The position numbers and the translations under genes were made by a program. From contig CANMJR010000002.1 in NCBI GenBank assembly GCA_947498025.1, positions 1 to 64,000 on the forward strand: a stretch of 64,000 bases of DNA, given 5' to 3'. The DNA comes from Helicobacteraceae bacterium. Its GTDB lineage: Bacteria; Campylobacterota; Campylobacteria; Campylobacterales; Sulfurimonadaceae. Positions 1 to 11,226 of this stretch are shown here, piece by piece. The notes below the pieces were generated by a model. The model saw only the letters and a program-made list of their open reading frames with translations, had not been told where the DNA came from and ran no database searches. The first letter of the stretch is position 1. Each line of letters starts with the position of its first letter.

Positions 1-1
1 C

Positions 2-136
2 AATGCCCCGACTAATTTTTCGATTGTTAGAAATATTGCAATGAATGTGCTTAGAAGAGAAAACTTTATTAATTTTCCTCAAGCTATTCGTATGATTGGC
101 GGAAATATTCAGAAGTTATGTAATATTTTAGTATGA
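2..136 (+). pseudogene. Transposase-like C-terminal fragment, cut by window edge
   Basis: A frame open from the left edge ends at a TGA at 134-136. Its residues include NFSIVRNIAMNVLRREN, which resembles the C-terminal part of ISAs1/H-repeat type DDE transposases (pattern N-F-x-x-x-R-x-I-A-x-N-x-L). The upstream part lies outside the window, so it may be an intact C-terminus or a remnant. The family call rests on this one short motif. No inverted repeats of an insertion sequence are visible on the right side. Confidence 0.4.
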
Positions 137-265
137 AACAGCCGTGATATTAGAGTTTCAACTGCTGTACATAGTGAAGTTAGTGCAGAAGAAGCAAAAT
201 CATTATTTTTAAATACATATTTAATATTAGGTGAAATATTACACATTGAACAAACAAAAAAATAG
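137..265 (+). pseudogene. In-frame remnant after the stop, DUF4145/HEPN-like tail
   Basis: Directly after the TGA at 134-136 the same frame stays open for 42 codons to a TAG at 263-265. It encodes TAVHSEVSAEEAKSLFLN followed by a hydrophobic helix, which looks like the end of DUF4145-type (HEPN-like) domains (A-V-H-S then E-E-A-K). It has no start codon or ribosome site. Either it is the tail of a second decayed gene, or the TGA is a nonsense mutation in one longer gene. From here to 387 I see only the palindrome listed separately. Confidence 0.35.
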
Positions 266-346
266 CCAAGTACCTAACAAAACACAGGAAGAGAAATAGG
301 TGTCATACACACTTTAATTCATTTTCTTTTTTTTTAAAGCCAAATT

Positions 347-377
347 AGTTGGCATGTGGAAGTTCCACATGCCAACT
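347..377. repeat. Perfect palindrome downstream of the FKBP gene
   Basis: Two 15-base arms (AGTTGGCATGTGGAA and its reverse complement) flank a single base. It lies 10 bases past the stop of the minus-strand isomerase gene, so it probably acts as an RNA hairpin terminator or 3'-end stabiliser. No U-run follows on the minus strand. The core GGCATGTGGAA recurs at 40205-40215 in another hairpin. Confidence 0.6.
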
Positions 378-387
378 ATAGAAGAAG

Positions 388-1077
388 TTATTTTATCTCT
401 AAAAGTTCTACATCAAAAATAAGTGTAGCATTCGGAGTGATTGTTGGAGGCGCACCTCTCTCCCCGTAGGCTAAATGGGATGGAATAGCGAGTTGCCATT
501 TATCTCCCACTTTCATTTTTTGCAGAGCTTCCGTCCACCCTTTTATAACACCGCTTACCGGGAATGTAACAGGCTCATTTCTTTCATAAGAGCTGTCAAA
601 AACAGTTCCATTGATTAATGTTCCGTGGTAATGTGTCACAACCGTATCTGTAGCTTTTGGCGACACTTTTCCTGTTCCGGATTTCAATACTTTGTACTGA
701 AGACCGCTATCGAGTGTTACAACACCTTCTTTCTTTTTGTTTGCGGCCAAGTAAGCATCACCCATCTTTTTATTCTCCACCATAAATTTGTCTAACATTG
801 CCTTTTCTTTCGTCTTTCTGCTCTCTTCATAGCTCATCATAACCTTACTCATCTCTTCATTTGTAAGTTTAGGTTTCGCACCGGAAAAGACATCTTTAAG
901 ACCAAGATTCATAGCTTCCAGGTCGAGGTCATCTTTTGAGATGACAAGCTGTTTGCCTATTTCTAGCCCGAGAATATAACCGGCTTTTTGTTGTTGACTT
1001 TTGAGTGCACCCTCAGCCATAGCTGAAGTTGCAAGAAGCCCTAAGCAGCCGATAACAGTTGGTAGAAGTTTTGACAT
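388..1077 (-). CDS. FKBP-type peptidyl-prolyl isomerase, Mip/FkpA-like
   Basis: Predicted periplasmic or outer-membrane-associated prolyl isomerase of 229 residues. Residues 1-21 form a typical signal peptide ending in AMA. Residues about 25-110 match the helical dimerisation segment of Mip/FkpA proteins (GYILGLEIGKQL). Residues about 121-228 form the FKBP fold with the usual pocket residues: HYHGTL, VFDSS, VIKGW, AYGERG and a final FDVELLEI. The ATG at 1077 is preceded by AAAGGAT. It is followed by a strong palindrome and stands as a single gene. The family assists folding of exported proteins; the substrate here is unknown. Confidence 0.93.
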   Translation of the reverse strand: MSKLLPTVIGCLGLLATSAMAEGALKSQQQKAGYILGLEIGKQLVISKDDLDLEAMNLGLKDVFSGAKPKLTNEEMSKVMMSYEESRKTKEKAMLDKFMVENKKMGDAYLAANKKKEGVVTLDSGLQYKVLKSGTGKVSPKATDTVVTHYHGTLINGTVFDSSYERNEPVTFPVSGVIKGWTEALQKMKVGDKWQLAIPSHLAYGERGAPPTITPNATLIFDVELLEIK

Positions 1078-1161
1078 GTGTATCCTTTTTGATTGGTTTA
1101 AATTTAGTTTTGAAAATTATAGCCGTAGTTATTTAATATCGGCTGTCAGTAAACTATTTTT

Positions 1162-3232
<2,071 letters not shown>

Positions 3233-3257
3233 TAAAATAATCCCAAGGAAACAAAAA

Positions 3258-3479
3258 ATGAGAGTAGAAGAATTAACGGCTAAAGTTTTAAAAAATAATC
3301 CAAAAATGGATCGTTACCAGTTGGCACTCGCTGTATCAAAAAGATCAGATGAGCTTTTAAACGGTGCAAAAAGTAAGTTAAATATTGATCCAAAAAAGGT
3401 TAAAGCTGCAGATTTGGCTTTGATGGAATTAGCTGAGGGCCTTATTGTTGTTAAAGGCTTTGTAGATATAGAAAAGTAA
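3258..3479 (+). CDS. rpoZ: RNA polymerase omega subunit
   Basis: Small subunit (73 residues) that helps assemble RNA polymerase. It has the omega-like segment DRYQLALAVSKRSDELLNG and a helical C-terminus. The ATG at 3258 is chosen because AAGGAA (3245-3250) sits eight bases upstream. A longer reading from 3198 would overlap pyrH and has no ribosome site. It stands between pyrH and the spoT-type gene. Omega also contributes a ppGpp site on RNA polymerase in proteobacteria, so the linkage is functionally sensible. Confidence 0.92.
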   Translation: MRVEELTAKVLKNNPKMDRYQLALAVSKRSDELLNGAKSKLNIDPKKVKAADLALMELAEGLIVVKGFVDIEK

Positions 3480-3483
3480 TATC

Positions 3484-5637
3484 TTGAGTCTGGGTCAAGT
3501 TGATATTGAGAAAGTTAAACATCTTGTAGATGTTGACTCGGCAGCTGCATATCTTTTTTCACAAATAACTCCAAGTGATTCTCTTCGGAGTGCACTTGAT
3601 TACTCTATAAAAGCACATGAAAATCAGTACAGAAAAAGTGGTTTGCCCTATGTCCTTCACCCTATTTTAGTTGCAGCTATTGTTAGTTCTTTAACCGGCG
3701 ATGAATCTATGGCTATTGCGGCACTTTTGCATGACATAGTCGAAGATACACATGTAAACATAGAAGAGATTAGAGAACTTTTTGGACTCGATGTTGCCCA
3801 TTTGGTTGAGGGTCTTACAAAAATTGATTCCATTAGAGATTCTGAGTTAATACCCTCAAACTCAAATGAAAGATTGGTTGTATCAGCACTCTCTTTTAGA
3901 AAAATGCTTTTGGCTAGCATCAAAGATGTGAGAGTTTTAGTTGTAAAGCTTTGTGACAGACTCCACAACATGCTTACTCTTGATGCTCTCTCAGAACAAA
4001 AACAGCAGCGAATAGCTGAAGAGACACTTGTTGTTTATTCTCCGATTGCACATCGTTTGGGTATCTCTTTTTTGAAAAATTTATTAGAAGATTTAAGCTT
4101 CTCATACCTTTTTAAAGAAGAGAAACATCATATAGATAACTATCTTGATACAAATTATCATGCAATTGAGATGAAGCTCGATGAATTCAAAGAGTCAATA
4201 ACTAAAATCCTAGTCCAAAACGGTTTTTGCGATGATGATTTTGAAGTACTCTCTCGTGTAAAACACCGCTATTCAATCTACCTGAAGATGCAGAGAAAAG
4301 GTGTCGGTATAGAAGAGGTTCTTGACCTTTTAGCGGTTAGAATTCTTACAGCAGACCCTGTGAAGTGTTACAATATTTTAGGTCTTATTCATCTTCATTT
4401 TCAGCCGCTCTCTTCGAGATTTAAAGATTATATAGCGGTTCCAAAAGACAATGGATATAGAACTATTCATACAACTGTTTTTTATAATACTGCTATTTTT
4501 GAAGTTCAAATCAGAACCTATGACATGCACAAAACGGCAGAACTCGGAGTTGCGGCACATTGGAAATATAAGAGCGGCGGAAATAACAGCATTAAGTTGG
4601 ATTGGTTACATAACTTAGGGTATCAAAATGAGTCTATAGAAGATTTTTATGATTTAATTAAAAATGACCTCTACAGCGAGGATATATCTGTTTTTTCACC
4701 TACCGGAGAGGTATTTACTCTTCCTCAAGGTGCGGTTGTTCTTGACTTTGCTTATGCGGTGCATACGCATGTCGGTAACAATGCAAAATCTGCTCTCATC
4801 AATAAAACAAAGGCATCGCTCTTGAACGAACTTCACAATGGCGATATAGTCAAAATTGAAGTGAGTGAAAATAAGATTACAAGATGTAGCTGGATTGATG
4901 CCGTAAAGACATCTAAAGCAAAAACAAACATGAGATATAACTGTAATGCCAGGGTAAGAGACATAGATTTAAAGTCCAGTGTAAACATTGTTGCAACTGC
5001 CATGAATTTAAACAGTTCAAGAGTAGAAGAGTGGTTTGATAGACATAACTGTGATAAAAGAGCATCCATTCCTACAGATATAGAACAGTTACGCGAAGTA
5101 ATCTATAAATATACTCAAGAGATAAGTCAAAATAACAGGTTTAAAAGCTTTTTGTCAAGACATAGGTTTAAATTAAAGCAATACACAATTCGAGGTTTAG
5201 AGATATACAGTACTCTGCATGTAAGCGATGTTGTTTTTGACTACTGTTGTCATCCCAAAACAGGTGATGAAATAATGGCTTTTTTGGAGAAGGGCAAAGT
5301 GCATGTACACCACAAAATGTGTAAAAGTGCTGCCAAATATCTTAAAGAAAAAAGAGCTATGGTTTTTGTTAAGTGGGAGAAACAAAATATATATAACTAT
5401 AATATGATTGTCTCACTTCATAGCGGCATGGGTACTTTAGCAGAATTTTTAAACTTTTTGGTAAAGCTAAATATCGATATAAATCAAATAGAGTTAGGAA
5501 AAAACAAGAGTGAAAGTACGCGCTATTGTGAGATAGAATTTGAGTCAAAAGAAGCGGATATTAACTCACTGCGTGTTAAAATTGAACAAAAAATTAAAGT
5601 AATCCATCTTATTAGAACAGATGATGCGTATAAATAA
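3484..5637 (+). CDS. spoT: Bifunctional (p)ppGpp synthetase/hydrolase (RelA/SpoT homolog)
   Basis: Long-type stringent-response enzyme of 717 residues. The HD hydrolase domain carries LLHDIVEDT (H83, D84). The synthetase domain carries RFKD near residue 312, VPKDNGYRTIHT and FEVQIRT. RFKD is the R-x-K-D form found in bifunctional enzymes, not the E-x-D-D form of synthetase-only RelA. A TGS domain follows near residues 400-460 (SVFSPTGEVFTLPQG) and an ACT-like domain lies near the C-terminus. The start is TTG at 3484, four bases after rpoZ. No other RelA-type gene is visible in the window. Gene symbol by function; it could equally be called rsh. Confidence 0.95.
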   Translation: MSLGQVDIEKVKHLVDVDSAAAYLFSQITPSDSLRSALDYSIKAHENQYRKSGLPYVLHPILVAAIVSSLTGDESMAIAALLHDIVEDTHVNIEEIRELFGLDVAHLVEGLTKIDSIRDSELIPSNSNERLVVSALSFRKMLLASIKDVRVLVVKLCDRLHNMLTLDALSEQKQQRIAEETLVVYSPIAHRLGISFLKNLLEDLSFSYLFKEEKHHIDNYLDTNYHAIEMKLDEFKESITKILVQNGFCDDDFEVLSRVKHRYSIYLKMQRKGVGIEEVLDLLAVRILTADPVKCYNILGLIHLHFQPLSSRFKDYIAVPKDNGYRTIHTTVFYNTAIFEVQIRTYDMHKTAELGVAAHWKYKSGGNNSIKLDWLHNLGYQNESIEDFYDLIKNDLYSEDISVFSPTGEVFTLPQGAVVLDFAYAVHTHVGNNAKSALINKTKASLLNELHNGDIVKIEVSENKITRCSWIDAVKTSKAKTNMRYNCNARVRDIDLKSSVNIVATAMNLNSSRVEEWFDRHNCDKRASIPTDIEQLREVIYKYTQEISQNNRFKSFLSRHRFKLKQYTIRGLEIYSTLHVSDVVFDYCCHPKTGDEIMAFLEKGKVHVHHKMCKSAAKYLKEKRAMVFVKWEKQNIYNYNMIVSLHSGMGTLAEFLNFLVKLNIDINQIELGKNKSESTRYCEIEFESKEADINSLRVKIEQKIKVIHLIRTDDAYK

Positions 5638-5658
5638 TAAAAAATTAAATTTGGGAAT

Positions 5659-6864
5659 ATGAAGATGTTGCAAGAAGCGTTAAGAGAGATACAAAGAGGC
5701 AGTGCCGAAATTATTGATATTCAAAGAGTTGAAAAGCTGTTAAAAGCATATTTTGAGGAGGGGAAAACTTATACGGTAAAGGCCGGATTTGACCCGACAG
5801 CACCTGATTTGCACCTCGGACACACAGTTCTTTTACAAAAGCTTGCAACCTTCCAAAAATATGGTGCAACAATCCAATTTTTAATAGGTGATTTTACGGC
5901 TCAAATCGGCGACCCTACAGGAAAAAGTGTTACAAGAAAAACACTGAGTGCCTTGCAGATTCAAGAGAATGCAAAAAGCTATAAAGAGCAGGTATTTAAA
6001 ATTTTAGACCCGCAAATGACAGAGGTCGTATTTAACTCTGAGTGGATAAATGCTCTTGGAGCTTCGGGCATGCTCTCTCTTACTACAACTTATAATGTTG
6101 CAAGAATGCTTGAAAGAGATGATTTTGACAAGAGATACAAAAGCGGGACATCCATCTCAATCAGTGAATTTATCTATCCGCTGCTTCAAGGGTATGACAG
6201 TGTTCATCTCAAAAGTGATATTGAGATAGGCGGAACTGACCAGAAGTTTAATCTTTTAATGGGCAGACATCTTCAACGCGCCTACGAAATAGGAAAAGAG
6301 CAGTCGGTTTTAATGATGCCTATTTTAGAAGGGCTTGACGGCGTGCAAAAGATGAGCAAATCTTTAAATAATTATATCGGTGTTGCAGACACGCCAAATG
6401 ATATGTTTGGAAAAGTTTTAAGTATTTCGGATGAACTCATGTGGAGATATTATGAACTTTTAAGTGCAAAAAGTTTGAATGAAATAGAAGTTTTAAAAAG
6501 CGGTGTTGCAAATGGTTCTCTTCATCCAAAAACTATAAAAGAAGAGCTTTCAATGGAAATAGTTGAGAGATTTCACTCTAAAGAGGCAGCACAAAATGCA
6601 AAAGATGAGTTTGAACGCGTACACTCAAATAGCCAAATTCCAACAGATATTGATGAATTTAGTTGCGATGAAGAGATTTGGATTGCTAAAGCCTTGGTAG
6701 ATTGTAACATGGCACCCTCAACTTCTCAGGCTAGAAGAGATATTAAGCAAGGTGCTGTTAAAATAAATCAGGAAAAGATATCTGATGAGCAGTTGCAACT
6801 TTCAAGTGGTGAGTATATACTGCAAGTCGGAAAAAGAAAATTTGCAAAATTAAAGGTAAACTAA
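5659..6864 (+). CDS. tyrS: Tyrosyl-tRNA synthetase
   Basis: Charges tRNA-Tyr. This 401-residue class I synthetase has the HIGH-type motif as HLGH (residues 52-55), KMSKS near residue 231 and a C-terminal S4 RNA-binding domain (about 340-400, [18 protein letters not shown]). The substrate-binding region [13 protein letters not shown] is intact. The stop TAA shares one base with the ATG of the next gene, suggesting translational coupling. Confidence 0.97.
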   Translation: MKMLQEALREIQRGSAEIIDIQRVEKLLKAYFEEGKTYTVKAGFDPTAPDLHLGHTVLLQKLATFQKYGATIQFLIGDFTAQIGDPTGKSVTRKTLSALQIQENAKSYKEQVFKILDPQMTEVVFNSEWINALGASGMLSLTTTYNVARMLERDDFDKRYKSGTSISISEFIYPLLQGYDSVHLKSDIEIGGTDQKFNLLMGRHLQRAYEIGKEQSVLMMPILEGLDGVQKMSKSLNNYIGVADTPNDMFGKVLSISDELMWRYYELLSAKSLNEIEVLKSGVANGSLHPKTIKEELSMEIVERFHSKEAAQNAKDEFERVHSNSQIPTDIDEFSCDEEIWIAKALVDCNMAPSTSQARRDIKQGAVKINQEKISDEQLQLSSGEYILQVGKRKFAKLKVN

Positions 6865-7955
6865 TGAGTTTTAAGTCTTTAAAAATCGGTAAATATATAA
6901 TAAAAAAGCCTATAGTTCAAGGTGGCATGGGGGTTGGTGTCAGCTGGGACAAATTGGCCGGTACCGTTTCGCATGAGGGCGGTCTTGGTGTAATTAGTGC
7001 GGTTGGAACGGGTTACTATGAAAACAAGGTGCATTCTAAAAAATTGGTTGCAGATAGACCTCTTGATGCCCTGAACTTCTACTCAGCCGAAGGTTTCGGC
7101 GCAATTATAAAAAATGCAAGAAAAATTTGTGGCGATAAGCCTCTCGCTGCGAATATTCTCTACGCGATAAACGATTACGGTAGAGTTGTAAAAGATGCAT
7201 GTGAAGCCGGAATAGACATAATTATAACCGGAGCAGGGCTTCCTACAAACATGCCGGAGTTTACCGAAGGGTATCCTGATGTGGCACTTGTTCCAATCGT
7301 CTCTTCTGCAAAGGCTCTCAAAATTATCTGCAAAAGATGGAAACAAAGATATAACAGAGTTCCAGATGCAGTGGTGTTGGAGGGTCCAAAAAGTGGAGGA
7401 CATCAAGGTTTTACTTATGAGCAGTGTGCCATGGAAGAAAATCAGCTTGAAAACCTTGTAAGACCTGTTGTTGAAGAGGCTGCTTTGTGGGGAAATATTC
7501 CTGTTATTGCCGCAGGCGGTGTTTGGGACAAAAGTGATATTGAACAGATGCTCTCTTTGGGTGCTTCGGGTGTTCAAATGGGCACACGATTTATAGGAAC
7601 ACATGAGTGTGACGCACATATAAATTTTAAAAATGTACTTATTAATGCTAAAAAAGAGGATATACAACTTATGGCTTCTCCTGTTGGGTATCCGGCTCAG
7701 GGTGTGCGAACGCATCTGAGTGAGTTGGTTGAAAAGCGAGAAGGGCCGGCTATTAAATGTATCTCTAACTGTGTCTCTCCATGTAATCGCGGAGAAGAGG
7801 CAAAAGCTGTCGGTTTTTGTATTGCAGACAGGCTGAGTGACGCTTATGAGGGCAATTTAGAAACCGGACTCTTTTTTTCAGGTACCAATGGGTATAAACT
7901 CAAAGAGATTATCTCTGTAAAAGAGTTGCTTCATAAATTAATGCAAGGTGAATAG
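6864..7955 (+). CDS. Nitronate monooxygenase-family flavoprotein (NPD/FabK-like)
   Basis: FMN-dependent TIM-barrel enzyme of 363 residues. Seen motifs are VQGGMGVGVSWDKLAG at the N-terminus, ITGAGLPTNMPE, the family signature GGHQGF with the catalytic-type His, VIAAGGVWD, and GASGVQMGTRFIGTHECDAH for phosphate binding. Family members oxidise nitronates; related FabK proteins reduce enoyl-ACP, and the sequence alone does not decide between them. The ATG overlaps the tyrS stop (TAATG), and the next gene starts inside its last codons, so these are co-translated. The C-terminal cysteines (CISNCVSPCNRGEE) are common in this subgroup. Confidence 0.9.
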   Translation: MSFKSLKIGKYIIKKPIVQGGMGVGVSWDKLAGTVSHEGGLGVISAVGTGYYENKVHSKKLVADRPLDALNFYSAEGFGAIIKNARKICGDKPLAANILYAINDYGRVVKDACEAGIDIIITGAGLPTNMPEFTEGYPDVALVPIVSSAKALKIICKRWKQRYNRVPDAVVLEGPKSGGHQGFTYEQCAMEENQLENLVRPVVEEAALWGNIPVIAAGGVWDKSDIEQMLSLGASGVQMGTRFIGTHECDAHINFKNVLINAKKEDIQLMASPVGYPAQGVRTHLSELVEKREGPAIKCISNCVSPCNRGEEAKAVGFCIADRLSDAYEGNLETGLFFSGTNGYKLKEIISVKELLHKLMQGE

Positions 7956-9366
7956 TTCGCTGATGATTCGCCTTCTTCTTTTAGCTCTACTTTTTACCCT
8001 CTCTCTCCATGCTCTGAGTGATAATGAAACGATAAACCGTGCCGACTCTCTGATGAAAACAGGCACTAAAACTAATATTTTCAGTGCTTATAACGATTAT
8101 AAAAGTATCTATCTTCGTTCGGTTATGAGTGGCGATAATAAATTAAAAGCTACTTCGCTAGAAGGAATAATTAAGAGTGGCTCCGCTCTTAAGATAGATG
8201 TCTCGGGATATATACAAGATTTAGAGATGTTAAATCCACAGGGGCAAACTAAAAAATCTTACAATAGTCCTATGGCAGAGATAAAGCCCGCTGCAAAGTA
8301 TAAAGAAAATAAAAATATAGAAATTAAATCAATCAATAAATTACAAAATGCAAAATTTGAAGAGGGGGCGTTAGTTTTAGAGTTTGATCAGGAGTTGGAT
8401 TCTTCACTGATTCACAATGCCACCTCCTATGACGCTAAAACCAAGCAACACATATACACCTTTGATATTTACAGCGCAACGCTTATTAAATCTAAAGAGC
8501 TAAGAAAAGCCGGCATCAATAAAATCAAGCTTACGCAAAACAGAGGCGATGTACTACAGCTTGTAGTAGAAAATAGTAAAAAACTAGCAGTGACTTCTAC
8601 AGTAGAATCCAATAAAGTTATTATTAATATCGGATCAGAAACTTCGAATTTAACAGTTAAAAATACGGTAAAACCTAGTCATTTGAATAAAAACAAAGTG
8701 ATAGTACTTGATTCAGGACATGGCGGGCATGACCCAGGGGCAACGGGATACAAAGGGTATAAAGAAAAAGTGGTTGTTTTTCAAATTGCAAAAGAGTTAA
8801 GAAATATTTTAAAATCCCGTGGCTACAAAGTTCATATGACAAGAGACAGCGATGACTTTGTAAAATTAAGTGATAGAACCAAATTTGCCAATAAAAAAAA
8901 TGCAGATATATTTGTCTCTATTCATGCAAATGCCGTAGAAAAAAGCAGTGCTGAAAGAGTAAATGGAATCGAGTGCTATTTCTTGTCTAAATCTCGCTCA
9001 GAGAGGGCAAAAAGAGTCGCATCCAGCGAGAACTCTGCCGACATAAGTGATATGAATTTTTATGGTAAAGAGAGTTTCTTAAATACTATAAACAGCCATA
9101 ATATAGTCGCATCCAATAAGTTGGCTATAGATTTGCAGGGCGGCATGTTGGGTTCTCTGAAAAAAAGTTATGATGATGTGACAGATGCAGGAGTTCGTGA
9201 AGGTCCGTTCTGGGTTTTAGTAGGTGCGCAGATGCCATCCGTTTTAGTAGAAGTAGGTTTTATCTCTCACCCGAAAGAGGGTGCTAGATTGGCCAGTTTG
9301 GCGTATCAAAAATCTTTGGCTCTAGGAATGGCGGACGGGATTGAGAGATATTTTATAAATAATTAG
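7948..9366 (+). CDS. N-acetylmuramoyl-L-alanine amidase (AmiA/C family)
   Basis: Exported zinc amidase that cleaves the amide between MurNAc and L-Ala in peptidoglycan, normally for daughter-cell separation. A signal peptide (LLLLALLFTLSLHA) lies near the start. An AMIN-like region fills about residues 110-230. The Amidase_3 domain from about residue 250 has zinc/catalytic elements DSGHGGHDPGA, SIHANA and VEVGF. GTG at 7948 overlaps the previous gene by 8 bases; ATG at 7963 is an alternative and would still give a good signal peptide. The family is usually activated by LytM proteins, none of which is encoded nearby. Confidence 0.93.
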   Translation: MNSSLMIRLLLLALLFTLSLHALSDNETINRADSLMKTGTKTNIFSAYNDYKSIYLRSVMSGDNKLKATSLEGIIKSGSALKIDVSGYIQDLEMLNPQGQTKKSYNSPMAEIKPAAKYKENKNIEIKSINKLQNAKFEEGALVLEFDQELDSSLIHNATSYDAKTKQHIYTFDIYSATLIKSKELRKAGINKIKLTQNRGDVLQLVVENSKKLAVTSTVESNKVIINIGSETSNLTVKNTVKPSHLNKNKVIVLDSGHGGHDPGATGYKGYKEKVVVFQIAKELRNILKSRGYKVHMTRDSDDFVKLSDRTKFANKKNADIFVSIHANAVEKSSAERVNGIECYFLSKSRSERAKRVASSENSADISDMNFYGKESFLNTINSHNIVASNKLAIDLQGGMLGSLKKSYDDVTDAGVREGPFWVLVGAQMPSVLVEVGFISHPKEGARLASLAYQKSLALGMADGIERYFINN

Positions 9367-9384
9367 ATTGCATAACTTTTCCAA

Positions 9385-10260
9385 ATGCAAAAATCACATG
9401 ACACAATAGCCCGACGATTAGCTCTTATTTTGACAAAGTTCAATGGAGCTGAAAGCTTTACAGCTAATGAACTCGCCCAAGAGTTTGGCGTATCTCTTAG
9501 AACTATTCAAAGAGATTTAAATTCAAGGCTGTCGTATTTGCCAATCAAAAAAGAGAGTGATTATTACTCTTTAGAAACTTATGCTTTAGGAAAACTGGGT
9601 CTTGAAGATATAAAAAGCTTTGCAGCCATAAGTGGCATAAAAGAGCTTTATCCAGCGCTCACGGATAGTTTTATCATCGATATTTTAAACAGCAAAATCA
9701 ATGCTACTTATCTTGTGAAAAATCATGGGTTTGAGCTTTTGGAATATAAAACAAAAGAGTTTGAACTCCTAATCGTAGCCATACTGCATCATCAACATGT
9801 GGAATTTAGCTACAACGAAAAAAAGAGAGACACGAAGCCCTACAAGCTTGTCAATAACCAAGGGATTTGGTATCTTGTAGCGGATGAAAAACAAGAACTC
9901 AAAACATACAGTTTTAGCAAAATATCTCATCTCAAAATCATAGATAAAAACTTCAAACCAAACGAAGAGTTTGCAAACACTATCAAAAAAAATGAGGCAA
10001 ACTGGTTTTCTCAAACCGTCTTAGAAATCACACTCGAAATAGACAAAAGCGTAGCTGAGTATTTTTTGCGAAGAAAAATACTTCCAAATCAAACCATCTT
10101 AGAACACAATGAAAAAAAACTCGTATTGTCCACAAAAGTATCTTATGAAAATGAGATACTCAGTATTGTACAGTATTGGTTACCTCATATCAAAATCATC
10201 TCACCGACGCATTTGCAAGAAAAACTGCATGATGTATTGCAAAAATATCTCAAAAACTAA
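9385..10260 (+). CDS. WYL-domain transcriptional regulator
   Basis: A 291-residue protein. An N-terminal HTH_11-type helix-turn-helix (about 9-60; NELAQEFGVSLRTIQRDLN) is followed by a WYL domain whose core reads GIWYLVADE near residue 160. WYL proteins bind nucleotides or nucleic acids through this domain and often regulate phage-defence and DNA-damage genes. It is the first gene of the accessory island, 18 bases after the amidase stop and 77 bases before an unknown gene on the same strand. Regulation of the downstream module is inferred from position only. Confidence 0.88.
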   Translation: MQKSHDTIARRLALILTKFNGAESFTANELAQEFGVSLRTIQRDLNSRLSYLPIKKESDYYSLETYALGKLGLEDIKSFAAISGIKELYPALTDSFIIDILNSKINATYLVKNHGFELLEYKTKEFELLIVAILHHQHVEFSYNEKKRDTKPYKLVNNQGIWYLVADEKQELKTYSFSKISHLKIIDKNFKPNEEFANTIKKNEANWFSQTVLEITLEIDKSVAEYFLRRKILPNQTILEHNEKKLVLSTKVSYENEILSIVQYWLPHIKIISPTHLQEKLHDVLQKYLKN

Positions 10261-10337
10261 AACTCTCTTCTAAAACGACACATCCTGTCCAAAGCTCTTG
10301 ATAAACTTCTTCTATATTAAAACAAAAAGGAGTCAAG

Positions 10338-10925
10338 ATGTTACCAGCAGTATTGGGTGGAGTTGCTTTGGCGGCGGTTGGGTATGGTATCAAAAAGTAT
10401 TGCGAAGAAGAGGGATGTTTTTTGGATGAAGATGAAAAAAATAGGTTTTCAAACTCATTAAACAGTGATGATGCTGAGCTTGAAGCAGATATATTGAGAG
10501 AATTTAAAAATGTAAAACTTTCCTTGTATAAAACAACCATTAGAGAAACAGAGTACGCACTTGCGGAAATTCACAATCTTCCTAGAGAAGTCAGACCTCC
10601 AATGCAAGAGCTAAACAGTGATGGAGAACTGACGCACATAGAGCCAACAGAGGAAAATCAAAAAACAATACAAGGGTTTTGTAACATACTCCAAAAAGCC
10701 AAAGATGTACAAGACATGTTTTTACAAAGGCTAGATGCGGTACTTTTAAAATCAAGCGATTACGGCAAGTTTGCAGCAGATGAAAAAGAGAAAGTACAAG
10801 ATGTGTTAATTCTCAACCAAGCCATCTATGAGGCAACACAATTACCTATGACATTTGACGATGCAACCATCAACCGAACTGTAAAAAGAGCGTTTGAAAG
10901 GCTAAACATTCTTGTGAACAACTAG
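10338..10925 (+). CDS. Uncharacterised protein, N-terminal hydrophobic segment
   Basis: I do not recognise this 195-residue protein. The first 20 residues are small and hydrophobic (LPAVLGGVALAAVGYGIKKY), like one membrane-inserted or amphipathic helix. An acidic stretch EEEGCFLDEDEKNRF comes next. The rest is predicted helical and charged. A strong ribosome site (AAGGAG, five bases before the ATG) supports translation. It follows the WYL gene and precedes a small membrane protein, the TerB-like protein and the HNH-like protein. The N-terminal Gly/Ala-rich style resembles that of the TerB-like protein encoded at 11303. Confidence 0.75.
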   Translation: MLPAVLGGVALAAVGYGIKKYCEEEGCFLDEDEKNRFSNSLNSDDAELEADILREFKNVKLSLYKTTIRETEYALAEIHNLPREVRPPMQELNSDGELTHIEPTEENQKTIQGFCNILQKAKDVQDMFLQRLDAVLLKSSDYGKFAADEKEKVQDVLILNQAIYEATQLPMTFDDATINRTVKRAFERLNILVNN

Positions 10926-10930
10926 CTAGC

Positions 10931-11164
10931 ATGATACTTTTCATAGAATTATTTATGGTCGTCGTCATGATTTACTTTATCTACTTCGCAGGTTTCAAAT
11001 TAGAGATAATGAACAAAGCGATTGCAGTTACGGCACTAGTCATGATTTTTTTAGTGATGCCCATTACCATGAAAGCTTTAAGCATTATTTTACTGATGAT
11101 GTACTTTTTTATTAATATGGTTTTGGTGGGAGAGGTGGAGAGTGAGGAGCTAGAAAATATTTAA
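10931..11164 (+). CDS. Small membrane protein of unknown function
   Basis: A 77-residue, almost entirely hydrophobic protein with three likely membrane helices (about residues 2-20, 28-47 and 48-66) and an acidic C-terminus EVESEELENI. It starts five bases after the preceding stop, with no clear ribosome site, so translation may depend on coupling. No family is recognised. The composition and the tight gap argue for a real gene; the weak start signal argues for caution. Confidence 0.6.
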   Translation: MILFIELFMVVVMIYFIYFAGFKLEIMNKAIAVTALVMIFLVMPITMKALSIILLMMYFFINMVLVGEVESEELENI

Positions 11165-11166
11165 AG

Positions 11167-11200
11167 TTGTGATTTTGAGTATAAAAAGTATAAATCACAA
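11167..11200. repeat. Inverted repeat with 9-base arms
   Basis: TTGTGATTT (11167-11175) and AAATCACAA (11192-11200) form perfect arms around a 16-base AT-rich spacer. It sits directly after the stop of the small membrane protein gene and before the G8 tract. It could be a terminator for the first three island genes or a regulator-binding site for the next promoter. No U-run follows, so the operator reading is at least as likely. Confidence 0.5.
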
Positions 11201-11226
11201 AATACTGTTAAATTTAATAAAAATAT

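Noticed and set aside
7083-7715. 210-codon open frame on the minus strand
   Set aside because: It lies wholly inside the well-supported nitronate monooxygenase gene and has no family motif or ribosome site; the composition is that of an antisense shadow.
10250-10540. 96-codon minus-strand frame between the WYL and next gene
   Set aside because: It overlaps a plus-strand gene with a strong ribosome site and shows a Ser-rich shadow pattern.
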